DNA of 36,025 bases from Candidatus Poribacteria bacterium (GCA_014730235.1 WJIO01000080.1:1-36025), one strand, 5' to 3'. Shown: positions 7,883-16,094, numbered from the stretch's first letter. The notes: generated by a model from the sequence alone, not told the origin. Program-made: numbers and translations.

Positions 7883-9043
7883 TTAATTCTGAGTATTGTA
7901 TACCATGTTATATATGATTGAAACGACTGAGACTACCGTTAGAGCCAAAGACCAGTTGATCAGTTTTTTCTTCTGTGGAACTTCTAATGTATCACCGGGA
8001 TAAAGCTTTATTTTTGTCAGAGACTGCATTTCTTCGGTTTTCGAATTTTTAAGCACAGAAAGATCGAGTTTTTGGAGTATTCCGTCTTTTCTTATGATCC
8101 GGGCTTTTTTCAGGTTGGCTTCGTTTGTGTTTACAATTCCGCCAGCCAGGGCCAGGGCTTCCAATGGGTTGATAGTGCCTTTGACTTTGTATTTGCCAGG
8201 TCTTTTGACATATCCCAGCAGGATCAACTCTCTGTCCTCATAAGCGTTGGGTATATACAGGGTGTCGCCGGGATACATGATATATTTCTCTGATGTTTCT
8301 TTTTCTATGTCAATGTTTAACACCTGGCCTTTTTGCCTTATGATCATGGCCCTGGATAAATTGGCTTCATCCTGCATGGGCCCGCCTGCCATAGTGAGGG
8401 CCTTGATGACGTTTACATGACCGTTGGTTCTGTATTTGCCCGGGTTTAGGACATAACCGGTTACGCCTATAAACTCCATCCGAGGAACGTATACCACATC
8501 GCCGGGGAATACAAAAACCTGCTGAGGATCATCTGATAGCACCATTTTTTCAACATCCACGCTTTCATGAGTTCCGTTGTCCCGGGTTATTCTAACATTG
8601 CGAATATCCGCCGTTTCTTCCAGGATTCCACCGGCCATGGATAGGGCCTTAAGAAGGTTAAGCTTTTCCTGATCGAATCGGAACTGGTTTGGCATTCCTA
8701 CCTGCCCCAATACGAAGACCTGGTTCATCCGGGGTTGGGTTATTAAAACCGTTACCTGGGGGTCTACAAGATGATCCATCATCTTTTCCCTGATCTTCTC
8801 TGAAAGCTCTGTGGTGGTAAGACCGTCAACCTTTGCTTCTCCAAGAAACGGGTATGAAATTCTCCCGTCAGGTCTGACGGGTATTGTCTGGGTGTAGTCT
8901 TTGTGACCCCATACCAGTATTGATATTATATCTCCAGGAGATATGACGTATTCCTGGGAATAGGCAGGGGTGATGGAAATTATTAGTATTAAGATGATGG
9001 TTGATATGTTGATTTTAGTCTTTATTTTCAATGAAAATCTCAC
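7883..9043 (-). CDS. Wza-like polysaccharide export protein with SLBB repeats
   Basis: The 386-residue exported protein starts with a signal peptide (hydrophobic about 12-26, likely cleavage after PAYS). A polysaccharide-export domain follows (YVISPGDIISILVWGH, about 32-47, through QPRMNQVFVLGQV). There are three SLBB domains, each ending in a PGD turn (FVFPGDVVYVP, YIMYPGDTLYIP, KLYPGDTLEVP). The end carries a hydrophobic helix (about 360-378, WSLALTVVSVVSIIYNMVY). Such proteins form the outer-membrane or periplasmic channel for capsule or exopolysaccharide. No lipobox cysteine is seen, unlike E. coli Wza, so membrane attachment would depend on the C-terminal helix. It is coupled to the BY-kinase gene. 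Confidence 0.93.
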   Translation of the reverse strand: MRFSLKIKTKINISTIILILIISITPAYSQEYVISPGDIISILVWGHKDYTQTIPVRPDGRISYPFLGEAKVDGLTTTELSEKIREKMMDHLVDPQVTVLITQPRMNQVFVLGQVGMPNQFRFDQEKLNLLKALSMAGGILEETADIRNVRITRDNGTHESVDVEKMVLSDDPQQVFVFPGDVVYVPRMEFIGVTGYVLNPGKYRTNGHVNVIKALTMAGGPMQDEANLSRAMIIRQKGQVLNIDIEKETSEKYIMYPGDTLYIPNAYEDRELILLGYVKRPGKYKVKGTINPLEALALAGGIVNTNEANLKKARIIRKDGILQKLDLSVLKNSKTEEMQSLTKIKLYPGDTLEVPQKKKLINWSLALTVVSVVSIIYNMVYNTQN

Positions 9044-9110
9044 TTTAAAAGGGTGAGGTTTGATTGTTTAAGAAAAATATTTGTTAGTGATTTTCAATAA
9101 TGATTTTGAA

Positions 9111-9179
9111 ATTTTGGGACGTGCTGAAAATTCCCCTTGTCCCCTTATTAAGGAGGGGATAATGGGCTTTGCCCATTAA
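9111..9179. repeat. Family B hairpin repeat
   Basis: A well-kept copy: GGGACGTGCT, CCCCTTGTCCCCTTATTAAG with a complementary GGAGGGG, then ATGGGC-TTT-GCCCAT (9162-9176), a perfect 6-bp stem with a 3-base loop. It lies in the 191-bp gap between the receiver/SPOR gene and the Wza-like gene. Confidence 0.6.
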
Positions 9180-9202
9180 AAAGATGAGAGGATTTTCAAT
9201 TA

Positions 9203-9227
9203 TTACCATACTAAACCTGGAAGAAAC
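9203..9227. repeat. Right-end remnant of a family A element
   Basis: The run TTACCATACTAAACCTGG followed by AAGAAAC matches the right terminal inverted repeat of family A (see 23999-24023) with a few changes. The left end is missing or replaced by the neighbouring family B copy. Confidence 0.5.
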
Positions 9228-9234
9228 AAATCAT

Positions 9235-10668
9235 TTAACTTTTCGGATTAATTTCATATTTATTTATACCTTCAATACCTAATAGACTTTCACCGATATT
9301 TCGGGCTTCTGATTCTGTGGGATAACCCCCTACCAGAACTTTATGCCATCGGGCTTTTGGGTTGTCCGGCGGATCCAGTTTTGCTGGATAGCCAATGTTT
9401 TTAAGCCTGAGCTGCAATTTTTTTGCGTTGGAATATTTGGAGAAAGTGCCTACCTTAACAAAAATTGGTTCAGTAATTACTTCCTTTTTTTGTTCTGTTT
9501 TTTTGTCTACAATATTTAAAATTTCCAGAGACTGCTTTTGATCGTATAGTTTATTAAGATTTCTGGCTTTAATTTCCCATCGTATATCGTATTTGCCCGG
9601 TTTCAATGTTGGGGATAAAGTGAAATTTCTTGTATGTTGAGATATACCTGCTGGTATATTCACTATTTTGGGATTTTCCGGATTTCCTATCCATGGATTT
9701 GTTTCTGATTTCCTTATGGATGATATGAGTACCAGACTTGATTCTATGGAACTTTTAATAGTATATTTTACAGTTATTGTGCCACCCGGTTCTGTCGTTT
9801 GTGGTTCTATGCTATAATCCTGAATGATTGGATTTTTTTCGTTATGAGAATAATTATTTCCAGAGGTGAAAGGTTGAGCCCACATCATCAGCACTGTTAC
9901 AACGGCTGCTGAAATTACTATGACGGAGGTGATGGCTGTTGTTTTACGCCATGTTAGCCAGTGGCCTTTTTCTATCAGGGCTTCGCGATCTATGTATGCG
10001 TCTATCATTCCCAGTATCCAGACAACGGCAAGTATTCCAAAAGAAATGAGGTGCTGAATCTGGGGTGCTGGATAGAAAAAAGTTGATACTATGAGCAGTG
10101 TATATATGAATACCAGGTTTACACCTTTAAGGATTTCACCTTTATATATTTGACCAAGACCGCAATATATTAAAGAAAGTGTCAAGGCTATGTATTTGCT
10201 TGAATGACCGTTTTCGACCAAGACCTCTATTTCATCTTCAGTGTTTGTGTTGTTATTATTTTCTGTTTTTCTTTTGTTATGAAACTGAATTGTCCGGGCT
10301 ATTACAGCTCTTAGATTTTCCGGCTCCCAGGGCTTTGTTATATAGCTGTTGACCGTCCCTACGGATATTTCTTCCTTCAGGATTTCCCGCTCTTCGCATG
10401 TGGTAAGTATGATTAAAGCTACCTCTGGTTTTAATTTTAGCTTGCTGGCCAGGAATTCAGCATCTTTCGTGCTGAGCATTGGGTAATCTGTGATCAGGAG
10501 TTTTATGTCATTTTTGACTAATATTTCAGCCGCTTCGCGTCCGTTTTGTGCCGGAAAAATATTATAATCCGACTTCAATACGCGGGCCAGGGCGTTTATA
10601 TTGCTTATTTCGCTGTCTAATACAAGTATATTTATTTTTTCCATATTTTTATTAATTTTGATTGCCAT
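9235..10668 (-). CDS. Receiver domain - membrane segments - SPOR domain fusion protein
   Basis: This 477-residue protein has an unusual domain order. Residues 11-130 form a CheY-like receiver, with likely phosphoacceptor Asp61 (LLITDYPM), Thr89/Thr90 and Lys112 in YITKPWEPENL. An Asn-rich linker follows, then a hydrophobic region (about 155-225) opening with LTLSLIYCGLGQIYKGEILK, which resembles TM2-type segments. Another helix lies near 245-265, then an Ig-like extracytoplasmic region. The C-terminus (about 400-475) is a SPOR-like repeat (FVKVGTFSKYSNAKKLQLRL, WHKVLVGGYPTESEA). It could pass a phosphorylation signal to the envelope, but this is inference. The first ATG (10668) is used; an ATG at codon 9 is possible. 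A sigma-54 promoter lies directly upstream, and the export genes follow. Confidence 0.82.
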   Translation of the reverse strand: MAIKINKNMEKINILVLDSEISNINALARVLKSDYNIFPAQNGREAAEILVKNDIKLLITDYPMLSTKDAEFLASKLKLKPEVALIILTTCEEREILKEEISVGTVNSYITKPWEPENLRAVIARTIQFHNKRKTENNNNTNTEDEIEVLVENGHSSKYIALTLSLIYCGLGQIYKGEILKGVNLVFIYTLLIVSTFFYPAPQIQHLISFGILAVVWILGMIDAYIDREALIEKGHWLTWRKTTAITSVIVISAAVVTVLMMWAQPFTSGNNYSHNEKNPIIQDYSIEPQTTEPGGTITVKYTIKSSIESSLVLISSIRKSETNPWIGNPENPKIVNIPAGISQHTRNFTLSPTLKPGKYDIRWEIKARNLNKLYDQKQSLEILNIVDKKTEQKKEVITEPIFVKVGTFSKYSNAKKLQLRLKNIGYPAKLDPPDNPKARWHKVLVGGYPTESEARNIGESLLGIEGINKYEINPKS

Positions 10669-10701
10669 GCTATAAATTTACAGACTCCCTGCTTTGAATG
10701 A

Positions 10702-10716
10702 GCAGAAAACATGCCA
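10702..10716 (-). promoter_or_regulatory. Sigma-54 (RpoN) promoter for the receiver/SPOR and export genes
   Basis: The minus strand reads TGGCATGTTTTCTGC, with GG and GC in the correct 10-base spacing. Around it, GAGCAGAAA...TGCCA (plus strand) is shared with the promoter at 5123-5137. The start site would be near 10690, leaving a leader of about 22 nt that begins with AGGGAG, which could serve as the ribosome-binding site. Confidence 0.68.
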
Positions 10717-10882
10717 GACTGAAAAAGTTAGCTTTTAATTTTTTGTTTATTAAGCTTATAAAGTTTTCTAAAGCCTTATTTTTGTTATTATTCATGGCTT
10801 ACTGGATTATTTATATTTAACTGGTGTTTTTATTTTGATGGGCTAAGTATTATATGTATTTGATGTAATTATATGTTTCAGA

Positions 10883-10964
10883 ATGCAACTGTGCTGGATA
10901 ATGCAACTATTGGAATGATCGGTTTTTTTAGTGTTGCAATTTTAACCATGAGTTACCTTGCAAC
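10883..10964. promoter_or_regulatory. Cluster of four TGCAAC motifs
   Basis: ATGCAAC occurs at 10883-10889 and 10901-10907, GTTGCAA (opposite strand) at 10933-10939, and TTGCAAC at 10958-10964. The cluster lies 165-265 bp upstream of the minus-strand sigma-54 promoter and just upstream of the plus-strand promoter at 10977-11004. It could be an enhancer for the former or an operator for the latter. The rest of the 388-bp gap 10669-11056 shows nothing else I can name. Confidence 0.35.
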
Positions 10965-10976
10965 AAGAAAATTTCC

Positions 10977-11004
10977 TTGCTTTGTTTTGTTGTATGTGTA
11001 TAAT
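10977..11004 (+). promoter_or_regulatory. Probable sigma-70 promoter for the 11057 gene cluster
   Basis: TTGCTT (10977-10982) and TATAAT (10999-11004) are separated by 16 bases. Transcription would begin near 11011, about 45 nt before the start codon at 11057. Confidence 0.5.
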
Positions 11005-11056
11005 AACAGTCTATTAACCTTTTTATATTTAATTATTTAAGCGGGGGATACACAGT

Positions 11057-11860
11057 ATGATGACATCGCTTTTCAGTCAAAGCCTTTTTGCATTGTCTTT
11101 AATGGAAGCAATAGATGCTACAGCCAGGGCCGGTTATAATGCAATAGAGCTTGCTTGTGCCGGACCGCATTTAAATTACCAGGTGGCAAAGGAATCTTCG
11201 GAGGAAGTTGCCCAAAGTATATTTGATGCTGGTCTGAAGGTGTCTGCTTTGTCGTTATTTAACAATTTTACTGATCCGGAGGGTTTGGAGGGACATATTG
11301 ATCGAGCAAAATATTATATTAACCTGGCCCATATATTCCAGACGGATATTCTGAAGCTTACGCCAGGGCCTCCGGCGTTTGCCAATGCAAATGAAAAGCA
11401 TTGGGCAGCTATTAAGCGTGCTCTGGATCAATTAATACCTGAGGCTGAAAAATCAGGGGTAAAACTGGCTTTTGAGACCCATATGAGGCAGTTGACGGAT
11501 ACGGTTGAAGGGTCTTTAAGGCTTTTGGAAATTGCTGATTCTCCAGTGGTGGGTTTAACTGTGGATTTTTCAAACCTCAGATTTTCCGGTGAAGATATGA
11601 ATGAAGCATTTAATGCTTTGGGTGATAAGATGTATAATACCCATCTGAAAAACGGAACTTTAGGTGAAGATGGAAGCTGGCATTTTAAGGCTCTGGACGA
11701 TGGTTTGACGGACTATGATGAAGTTTTTGGATTGCTGAGAGGAATTGGTTACAAGGGTTATCTTACTATCGAATGTCTTAGTTCTGATACAAAGGTTGAA
11801 CCTTTTGAGACGGTGAAGAGGGATCTGGAGATATTGAAGGGGTATATTAAAGGACGGTAA
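11057..11860 (+). CDS. Sugar phosphate isomerase/epimerase (xylose isomerase-like TIM barrel)
   Basis: The 267-residue single-domain TIM barrel belongs to the xylose-isomerase-like/AP-endonuclease-2 superfamily. A typical metal-ligand set is visible at the ends of the strands: Glu140 (LAFETH), Asp170 (LTVDFSN), His196 (NTHLKNG) and Glu239 (LTIECLS). Members isomerise, epimerise or dehydrate sugars and inositols using a divalent metal. GGGGGA lies 9-14 bases before the ATG; a second ATG follows immediately. An aldo/keto reductase gene follows after 5 bp, so the two probably act on the same substrate. The substrate is not predictable. Confidence 0.9.
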   Translation: MMTSLFSQSLFALSLMEAIDATARAGYNAIELACAGPHLNYQVAKESSEEVAQSIFDAGLKVSALSLFNNFTDPEGLEGHIDRAKYYINLAHIFQTDILKLTPGPPAFANANEKHWAAIKRALDQLIPEAEKSGVKLAFETHMRQLTDTVEGSLRLLEIADSPVVGLTVDFSNLRFSGEDMNEAFNALGDKMYNTHLKNGTLGEDGSWHFKALDDGLTDYDEVFGLLRGIGYKGYLTIECLSSDTKVEPFETVKRDLEILKGYIKGR

Positions 11861-11865
11861 TTGAT

Positions 11866-12843
11866 ATGACAAAACTGAAAGTAAGAGAAGCTATTAAGGA
11901 CGTGAATAAGCCTGTTTCTCAGATTACCCTGGGAACGGCTTTTTATAATATTAATGACAAGGAAAAATGGTTTGAAATACTGGATACCTTTGTTGAAGTC
12001 GGGGGAACTATAATAGACAGCGCCAGAGGCTATGGTTCCAGCGAGGATGTTATCGGTGCATGGTTAGGTGAACGTTCTATGAGGGAAAAACTGGTGCTTA
12101 TAACCAAATGTGGGTTGAACGGGCCCGGGGTTCTGGTTGCTGATGGTTATCCGAAGATGGTTTCTGAGGAATTGAGTAAGAGCCTGGAAACCCTTGGAAC
12201 TGATTATATTGATGTTTACATGCTTCATAGAGATAACCGTAGTATGCCGGTGGCTGATATTCTGGGGCCTCTAAACGAATATATGGTCAAGGGTAAGATT
12301 AAGGCTTTAGGTGCTTCTAACTGGGAGTATCGAAGGGTGGATCAGGCCAATGAATATGCTGATAAGCATGGCATGACCGGATTTAACGTGGTCAGTAATA
12401 ACATAAGTCTGGCTGTTCCTACTGCTGCTTTTTATACAGGGCTGGTTTCGACGGACAGGATGGGTGAATGGTGGCATGGAGAAACTGGAATTCCTCTTAT
12501 TCCCTGGTCATCCCAGGCCAGAGGTTTTTTTACGGGACGATATAATCCAGAAATGGCCCGGAAGATCGCCAATGGGGAAATGGATGCCGATGGCTTTACA
12601 AAGCGTATGGTTACAGTATACTGCACCGATGACAACTTCCAGAGACTTGAAAGGGCTGAAAAAATTGGTCAGAAAAAGGGAGGATATACGGCTGTGGAGG
12701 TAGCCCTGGCCTGGTTGCTGCATAAACCATATAATATCGTACCTATTGTTGGTCCACATACCCGGGATGAGCTTTTATCGTGTGTTAAAGCTGCCTCGCT
12801 TTATCTTAGTGATGATGAAATTAAGTGGTTGGATTTGAAGTAA
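11866..12843 (+). CDS. Aldo/keto reductase
   Basis: This 325-residue NADPH-dependent oxidoreductase of the aldo/keto reductase superfamily has the full catalytic tetrad: Asp51 and Tyr56 (DSARGYGSSE), Lys81 (LITKCG) and His121 (DVYMLHRD). The C-terminal part has the cofactor-binding elements (GASNWEYRR, YNIVPIVGPHTRDEL). It would interconvert a sugar carbonyl and alcohol in the catabolic set with the TIM-barrel protein just upstream (5-bp gap). The start ATG is at 11866. It is full length with nothing missing. Confidence 0.93.
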   Translation: MTKLKVREAIKDVNKPVSQITLGTAFYNINDKEKWFEILDTFVEVGGTIIDSARGYGSSEDVIGAWLGERSMREKLVLITKCGLNGPGVLVADGYPKMVSEELSKSLETLGTDYIDVYMLHRDNRSMPVADILGPLNEYMVKGKIKALGASNWEYRRVDQANEYADKHGMTGFNVVSNNISLAVPTAAFYTGLVSTDRMGEWWHGETGIPLIPWSSQARGFFTGRYNPEMARKIANGEMDADGFTKRMVTVYCTDDNFQRLERAEKIGQKKGGYTAVEVALAWLLHKPYNIVPIVGPHTRDELLSCVKAASLYLSDDEIKWLDLK

Positions 12844-12862
12844 ATTTCAATAATTATTTTTA

Positions 12863-12977
12863 CTGAATTCCTGCTTCCAGCTTTTTGAAAAAGCTTGAGC
12901 AAAAAGGGATAAGAGTTTCGCAGGAATGACAAGCTGAGAAAACTTTCAATTATAACAACACTTAACCCGGAAGAACC
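12863..12977. repeat. Disrupted family A element
   Basis: The right end (AACACTTAACCCGGAAGAACC, 12957-12977) and half of the core (TTTCGCAGGAATGAC) are recognisable. The core hairpin is interrupted after CTGCTTCC by about 40 bases containing the palindrome AGCTTTTTGAAAAAGCT. The left terminal repeat is lost. It occupies most of the 168-bp gap before the next gene. Confidence 0.5.
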
Positions 12978-13011
12978 ACATTTATTAAACTTGCTCGAAT
13001 TGGAGGGAACG

Positions 13012-13821
13012 ATGAAAGTTCTTGGTATTTCGACCCAGTTATATGTATGGTCGCAGGTGAAGGGAGCAAATAAAAGTCTTGGAGATCAATTGAATGATGT
13101 GGCTGAGGCTGGTTATGATGGCGCGGAATTTGGTCTTAACCTTGTCTCGGATTCCCCTAAGGTTTCTGAGATCAAGACAGTTCTTGATAGACTTTCATTA
13201 AAAGTGTCCTCCCTTTATTCCGGAGGGGTTTTTCATGATCCGAAAACCGCCGGTGGAACTATTGAGGAAATAACCGGGTCTGCTGGTTACGCTATGGAAT
13301 TGGGTGTTCCGTCTATAACCGTTAATCCGGCTTCTGTAAAAGGCGGCGGGGAAAAGACGGATGATGAGCTAAAGATACAGGCTGAAAACCTTGATAAATT
13401 AGGAGAAGAACTGAAAAAGCTTGGTATGGCTTTGTATTTACATAACCATACACCGGAAATAGTTAATAATGCTCGGGAATTCAGGTCTTACCTGGATTTG
13501 ACTGACCCTGAGCTTGTGAACGCGTGTATTGATGTCCACTGGGTACTGAGAGGTGGGGCTGATCCTTTTGAGCTTACGAAACAATATGCAAGCAGAATAA
13601 AGGCCATGCACGTCAGGAATTCAAAAGACGGCGTATGGTCGGAAGATTTCAGCGATGGGGATATAGACTACAGGGCTTATAAGAAACTTATGGGTGAAAT
13701 TGATTATACTGGCTGGGTTACTGTGGAATTAGCATACGAAAGCTCTACGGAAATGACCAGGTCGTTTCTGGAGAACCTGAAATTTAGCTGTGAATATGCA
13801 CGCAGGATATTTGGAGGTTAA
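13012..13821 (+). CDS. Sugar phosphate isomerase/epimerase (TIM barrel)
   Basis: This is a second xylose-isomerase-like TIM barrel of 269 residues, distinct in sequence from the one at 11057. It has a HNHTPE element (144-149) like inosose dehydratase/hydroxypyruvate isomerase relatives, Asp174-Val-His176 (CIDVHW), His200 (AMHVRNS) and Glu239 (VTVELAY), which together suggest a metal site. The ATG at 13012 is preferred over an in-frame TTG at 12991 because TGGAGGG lies immediately upstream. It is followed after 3 bp by the RraA-like gene, so the two are cotranscribed. The role is probably sugar or inositol-like catabolism; the substrate is unknown. Confidence 0.9.
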   Translation: MKVLGISTQLYVWSQVKGANKSLGDQLNDVAEAGYDGAEFGLNLVSDSPKVSEIKTVLDRLSLKVSSLYSGGVFHDPKTAGGTIEEITGSAGYAMELGVPSITVNPASVKGGGEKTDDELKIQAENLDKLGEELKKLGMALYLHNHTPEIVNNAREFRSYLDLTDPELVNACIDVHWVLRGGADPFELTKQYASRIKAMHVRNSKDGVWSEDFSDGDIDYRAYKKLMGEIDYTGWVTVELAYESSTEMTRSFLENLKFSCEYARRIFGG

Positions 13822-13824
13822 AGC

Positions 13825-14727
13825 ATGAAATTTGATAATCGAGAGGATATTATTCAACTTACGCCTTTATGGGAAGGGGAGCGTTTTCCCAACGGTCGCC
13901 CTAAAGTTCCTGGGGAAGTTCTGCGCCGGATGGAGAAGATTACCCTGGAAGAGGCCTGGGGGCCTTTGTGGGGCAGGGGTTATAAATACCAGTTCCAGGG
14001 TGATTTTAAGATGATCCATCCCAATAAAATTCTGGTGGGTCGTGCTGTTACGGCCGTTATGGTTCCTATGCGTCCTGATCTTAACGACTATCTGTTGAAA
14101 TATGGACAGGAAAAGGAAGGACGAAAAGGTTATTTTAACGCATGGGTGGTGGATTCTCTGCAGGAAGATGACGTGCTGGTGGTGGATTTATTTGATAAAA
14201 TATTCCAGGGAACTTACGTTGGCGGCAACCTCTCGACGGCTGTGGCTGCCCATACAAAGCGAGGCGGCTCGGTGATATGGGGTGGTATTCGGGACGTGCA
14301 GCAGGTTATGGAAATTGATTCAATACAAACCCTCTATCGGGGTAACGACCCTACAGGTATCGGCGATGTGACCATGGTGGGAATGAATGTACCGTGCCGT
14401 ATAGGAAACGCAACCTGCATGCCGGGGGATGTAGTATTGGGAACGCCGGCGGGAGTTTTATTTATACCCCCGCATCTGGCTGAGATATGTGCTACTTCTG
14501 CTGAAAAAGCTAAAATTCGCGATATGTTTGGCTTTATGCGCCTTAAGGAAAAGAAATATACTACCGCTCAGATTGACACAAGCTGGACTCTGGCTATCTG
14601 GGAGGATTTTATTAATTGGTTTGATAGGGAAGCTCCAGAAGATTTCAAGCATTTGAAATGGGATAATGAAGTTGAAGGGGCGAGGAAGAGAAAAGGGGAA
14701 GGGCCTTCTAATGAAGTTAGATTGTGA
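13825..14727 (+). CDS. RraA/HMG-aldolase-like family protein
   Basis: The core of this 300-residue protein matches the RraA / 4-hydroxy-4-methyl-2-oxoglutarate aldolase fold. It has a GGN motif (133-135), GGSVIWGGIRDVQQV (with Arg156-Asp157) and MPGDVVLGTPAGVLFIP near the end of the domain. True RraA proteins are about 160 residues, so this one carries extra N- and C-terminal segments. The family includes aldolases and decarboxylases acting on oxo-acids as well as RNase E regulators. Here, directly behind a sugar isomerase (3-bp gap), an aldolase role on a sugar-acid intermediate is more likely. That is inference. Confidence 0.85.
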   Translation: MKFDNREDIIQLTPLWEGERFPNGRPKVPGEVLRRMEKITLEEAWGPLWGRGYKYQFQGDFKMIHPNKILVGRAVTAVMVPMRPDLNDYLLKYGQEKEGRKGYFNAWVVDSLQEDDVLVVDLFDKIFQGTYVGGNLSTAVAAHTKRGGSVIWGGIRDVQQVMEIDSIQTLYRGNDPTGIGDVTMVGMNVPCRIGNATCMPGDVVLGTPAGVLFIPPHLAEICATSAEKAKIRDMFGFMRLKEKKYTTAQIDTSWTLAIWEDFINWFDREAPEDFKHLKWDNEVEGARKRKGEGPSNEVRL

Positions 14728-14778
14728 TCTGTAAACAGTGATCGGTGAATGGTGGATTTGGATTTTTATAAAATAATT

Positions 14779-14896
14779 GGTTTTTCCGGGTAATAATTTG
14801 ACTGGATTCCTGCTTTCGCAGGAATGACAGGAAAAGTAGGTTTTTCCTTTATAATTTGTTATCTTTCTTCATTACCACACTAAACCCGGAAGAACC
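14779..14896. repeat. Internally deleted family A element
   Basis: The left end, GGTTTTTCCGGG then TAATAATTTG, lacks the TTTAGTGTGG block. The right end TTACCACACTAAACCCGG plus AAGAACC (14872-14896) is intact. Half of the core hairpin, CTGGATTCCTGCTTTCGCAG, is kept. Flanking bases do not give a clear target duplication. Apart from this element and a decayed GATCNGT repeat at 14727-14750, the gap 14728-15029 shows nothing I can identify. Confidence 0.6.
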
Positions 14897-15029
14897 AAAT
14901 TTATGTTTATTTTTGCTACAAAAGATTCATTATTTATAAAAAATCAGTGGGTACTAATTAGACAATGATTTTACATTTCCACAATCTCAAGTCAAAAGAA
15001 CCGAATAATTTAACTTGCAGGAGGTGCTT

Positions 15030-16085
15030 ATGAATTCCAGAGAGCGTGTTCTTCTTGCCATTAACCATAAAGAGCCTGATAGACTTCCTGTATTCAGGCC
15101 CAATATGATTCCCACCTATGAGCCTTTGGACGACAGGGTAAGAGATTTTCTTGACACCTTTGAATTTGACCGCTTTGCCGGTGTTGGTTTTATAAAAAGC
15201 CCGGATGTAAGGCGTGATTTACCAGATGATATGGTTGAGGATGGCTATGGATGTAAATTCAAATATAAAGGTGTGGGAAGCCCATACTGCGTATACAGCC
15301 CTCTTGCTGATGTTAAAACAATTGATGACGTGGATGCCTTTGACTGGCCTGATCCCTGTAAAGATGAAGTTGACAAAGAGCGCGCTCTAAACAAAGCCAA
15401 AGAACTTCGGGAGAAGGGAGAATATGCTACAGTTGTGGGTATCGGGATGCTTTTCCACAGGTATCAGTGGTTAAGAGGTTTTAACCAATGGTTACTCGAT
15501 ATGAAGACAAATCCTGAACTTCATAAGGCAATTGCAGATCATATATATCATATCAACTCAAGTATTGCCCTGAGAACCCTTGATGTGGTTGGAGATTATA
15601 CGGATATAGTTTCGACTGGTGATGATTTTGGCACTTCAACTGCGCCTTTGATGTCACCGGAGGATTTTAAAGAGCATATTAAACCTTATTTCAAAGAGTT
15701 TATCGGTAAGGTAAAAAGCAAATTTCCCCATATAAAGTTTTACCTTCACTCTCACGGCCAGATAATGGACCTTGTTCCTGACCTTATAGACTGCGGCGTT
15801 GATATATTAAATCCTATCCTTCCGCTGGATAATATGAACCCGGCTGTGTTAAAAGAGAAATATGGTCATCAGTTGTGTTTTGAAGGTGGTATTGATATTG
15901 AAAGGGTTTTGCCTTTTGAAACTGTGGATAAAGTGGAAGATCATGTTAAGCGGGTTATTGACATACTGGCTCCGGGTGGTGGATTTATGTTTAAGGCCCA
16001 GGCCATAAGCTATCTTATATCCTATGAAAATTTGAATACCACCTATAATCTGGCTTTAACTTATGGTCGGTATGATAAAAATTGA
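15030..16085 (+). CDS. Uroporphyrinogen-decarboxylase-like (URO-D superfamily) protein
   Basis: The 351-residue protein belongs to the URO-D superfamily, which includes heme-pathway decarboxylases and corrinoid methyltransferases (MtaA/CmuA type). Markers are the N-terminal RERVLLAINHKEPDRLPV, the strand motif GDDFGTSTAPLMSP, and YLHSHGQIMD (His240, His242) at the position where methyltransferases carry His-x-Cys. The ILNPILPLDNMN and FEGGIDIE motifs follow. It is unlikely to be HemE because the arginine-rich substrate motif is absent. The start ATG at 15030 has AGGAGG upstream and is preferred over an in-frame TTG at 15015. The gene is followed after 9 bp by a large membrane protein gene, which suggests a shared pathway. 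The reaction is unknown. Confidence 0.87.
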   Translation: MNSRERVLLAINHKEPDRLPVFRPNMIPTYEPLDDRVRDFLDTFEFDRFAGVGFIKSPDVRRDLPDDMVEDGYGCKFKYKGVGSPYCVYSPLADVKTIDDVDAFDWPDPCKDEVDKERALNKAKELREKGEYATVVGIGMLFHRYQWLRGFNQWLLDMKTNPELHKAIADHIYHINSSIALRTLDVVGDYTDIVSTGDDFGTSTAPLMSPEDFKEHIKPYFKEFIGKVKSKFPHIKFYLHSHGQIMDLVPDLIDCGVDILNPILPLDNMNPAVLKEKYGHQLCFEGGIDIERVLPFETVDKVEDHVKRVIDILAPGGGFMFKAQAISYLISYENLNTTYNLALTYGRYDKN

Positions 16086-16094
16086 GGTTTTTCG

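Noticed and set aside
13825-14727. RraA-like protein considered as an RNase E regulator
   Set aside because: It is nearly twice the length of RraA and is coupled to a sugar isomerase gene, so an aldolase-type role is more likely.
15030-16085. URO-D-like protein considered as HemE of the heme pathway
   Set aside because: The N-terminal region lacks the HemE substrate-binding arginine motif and no heme genes are near; the context is catabolic.
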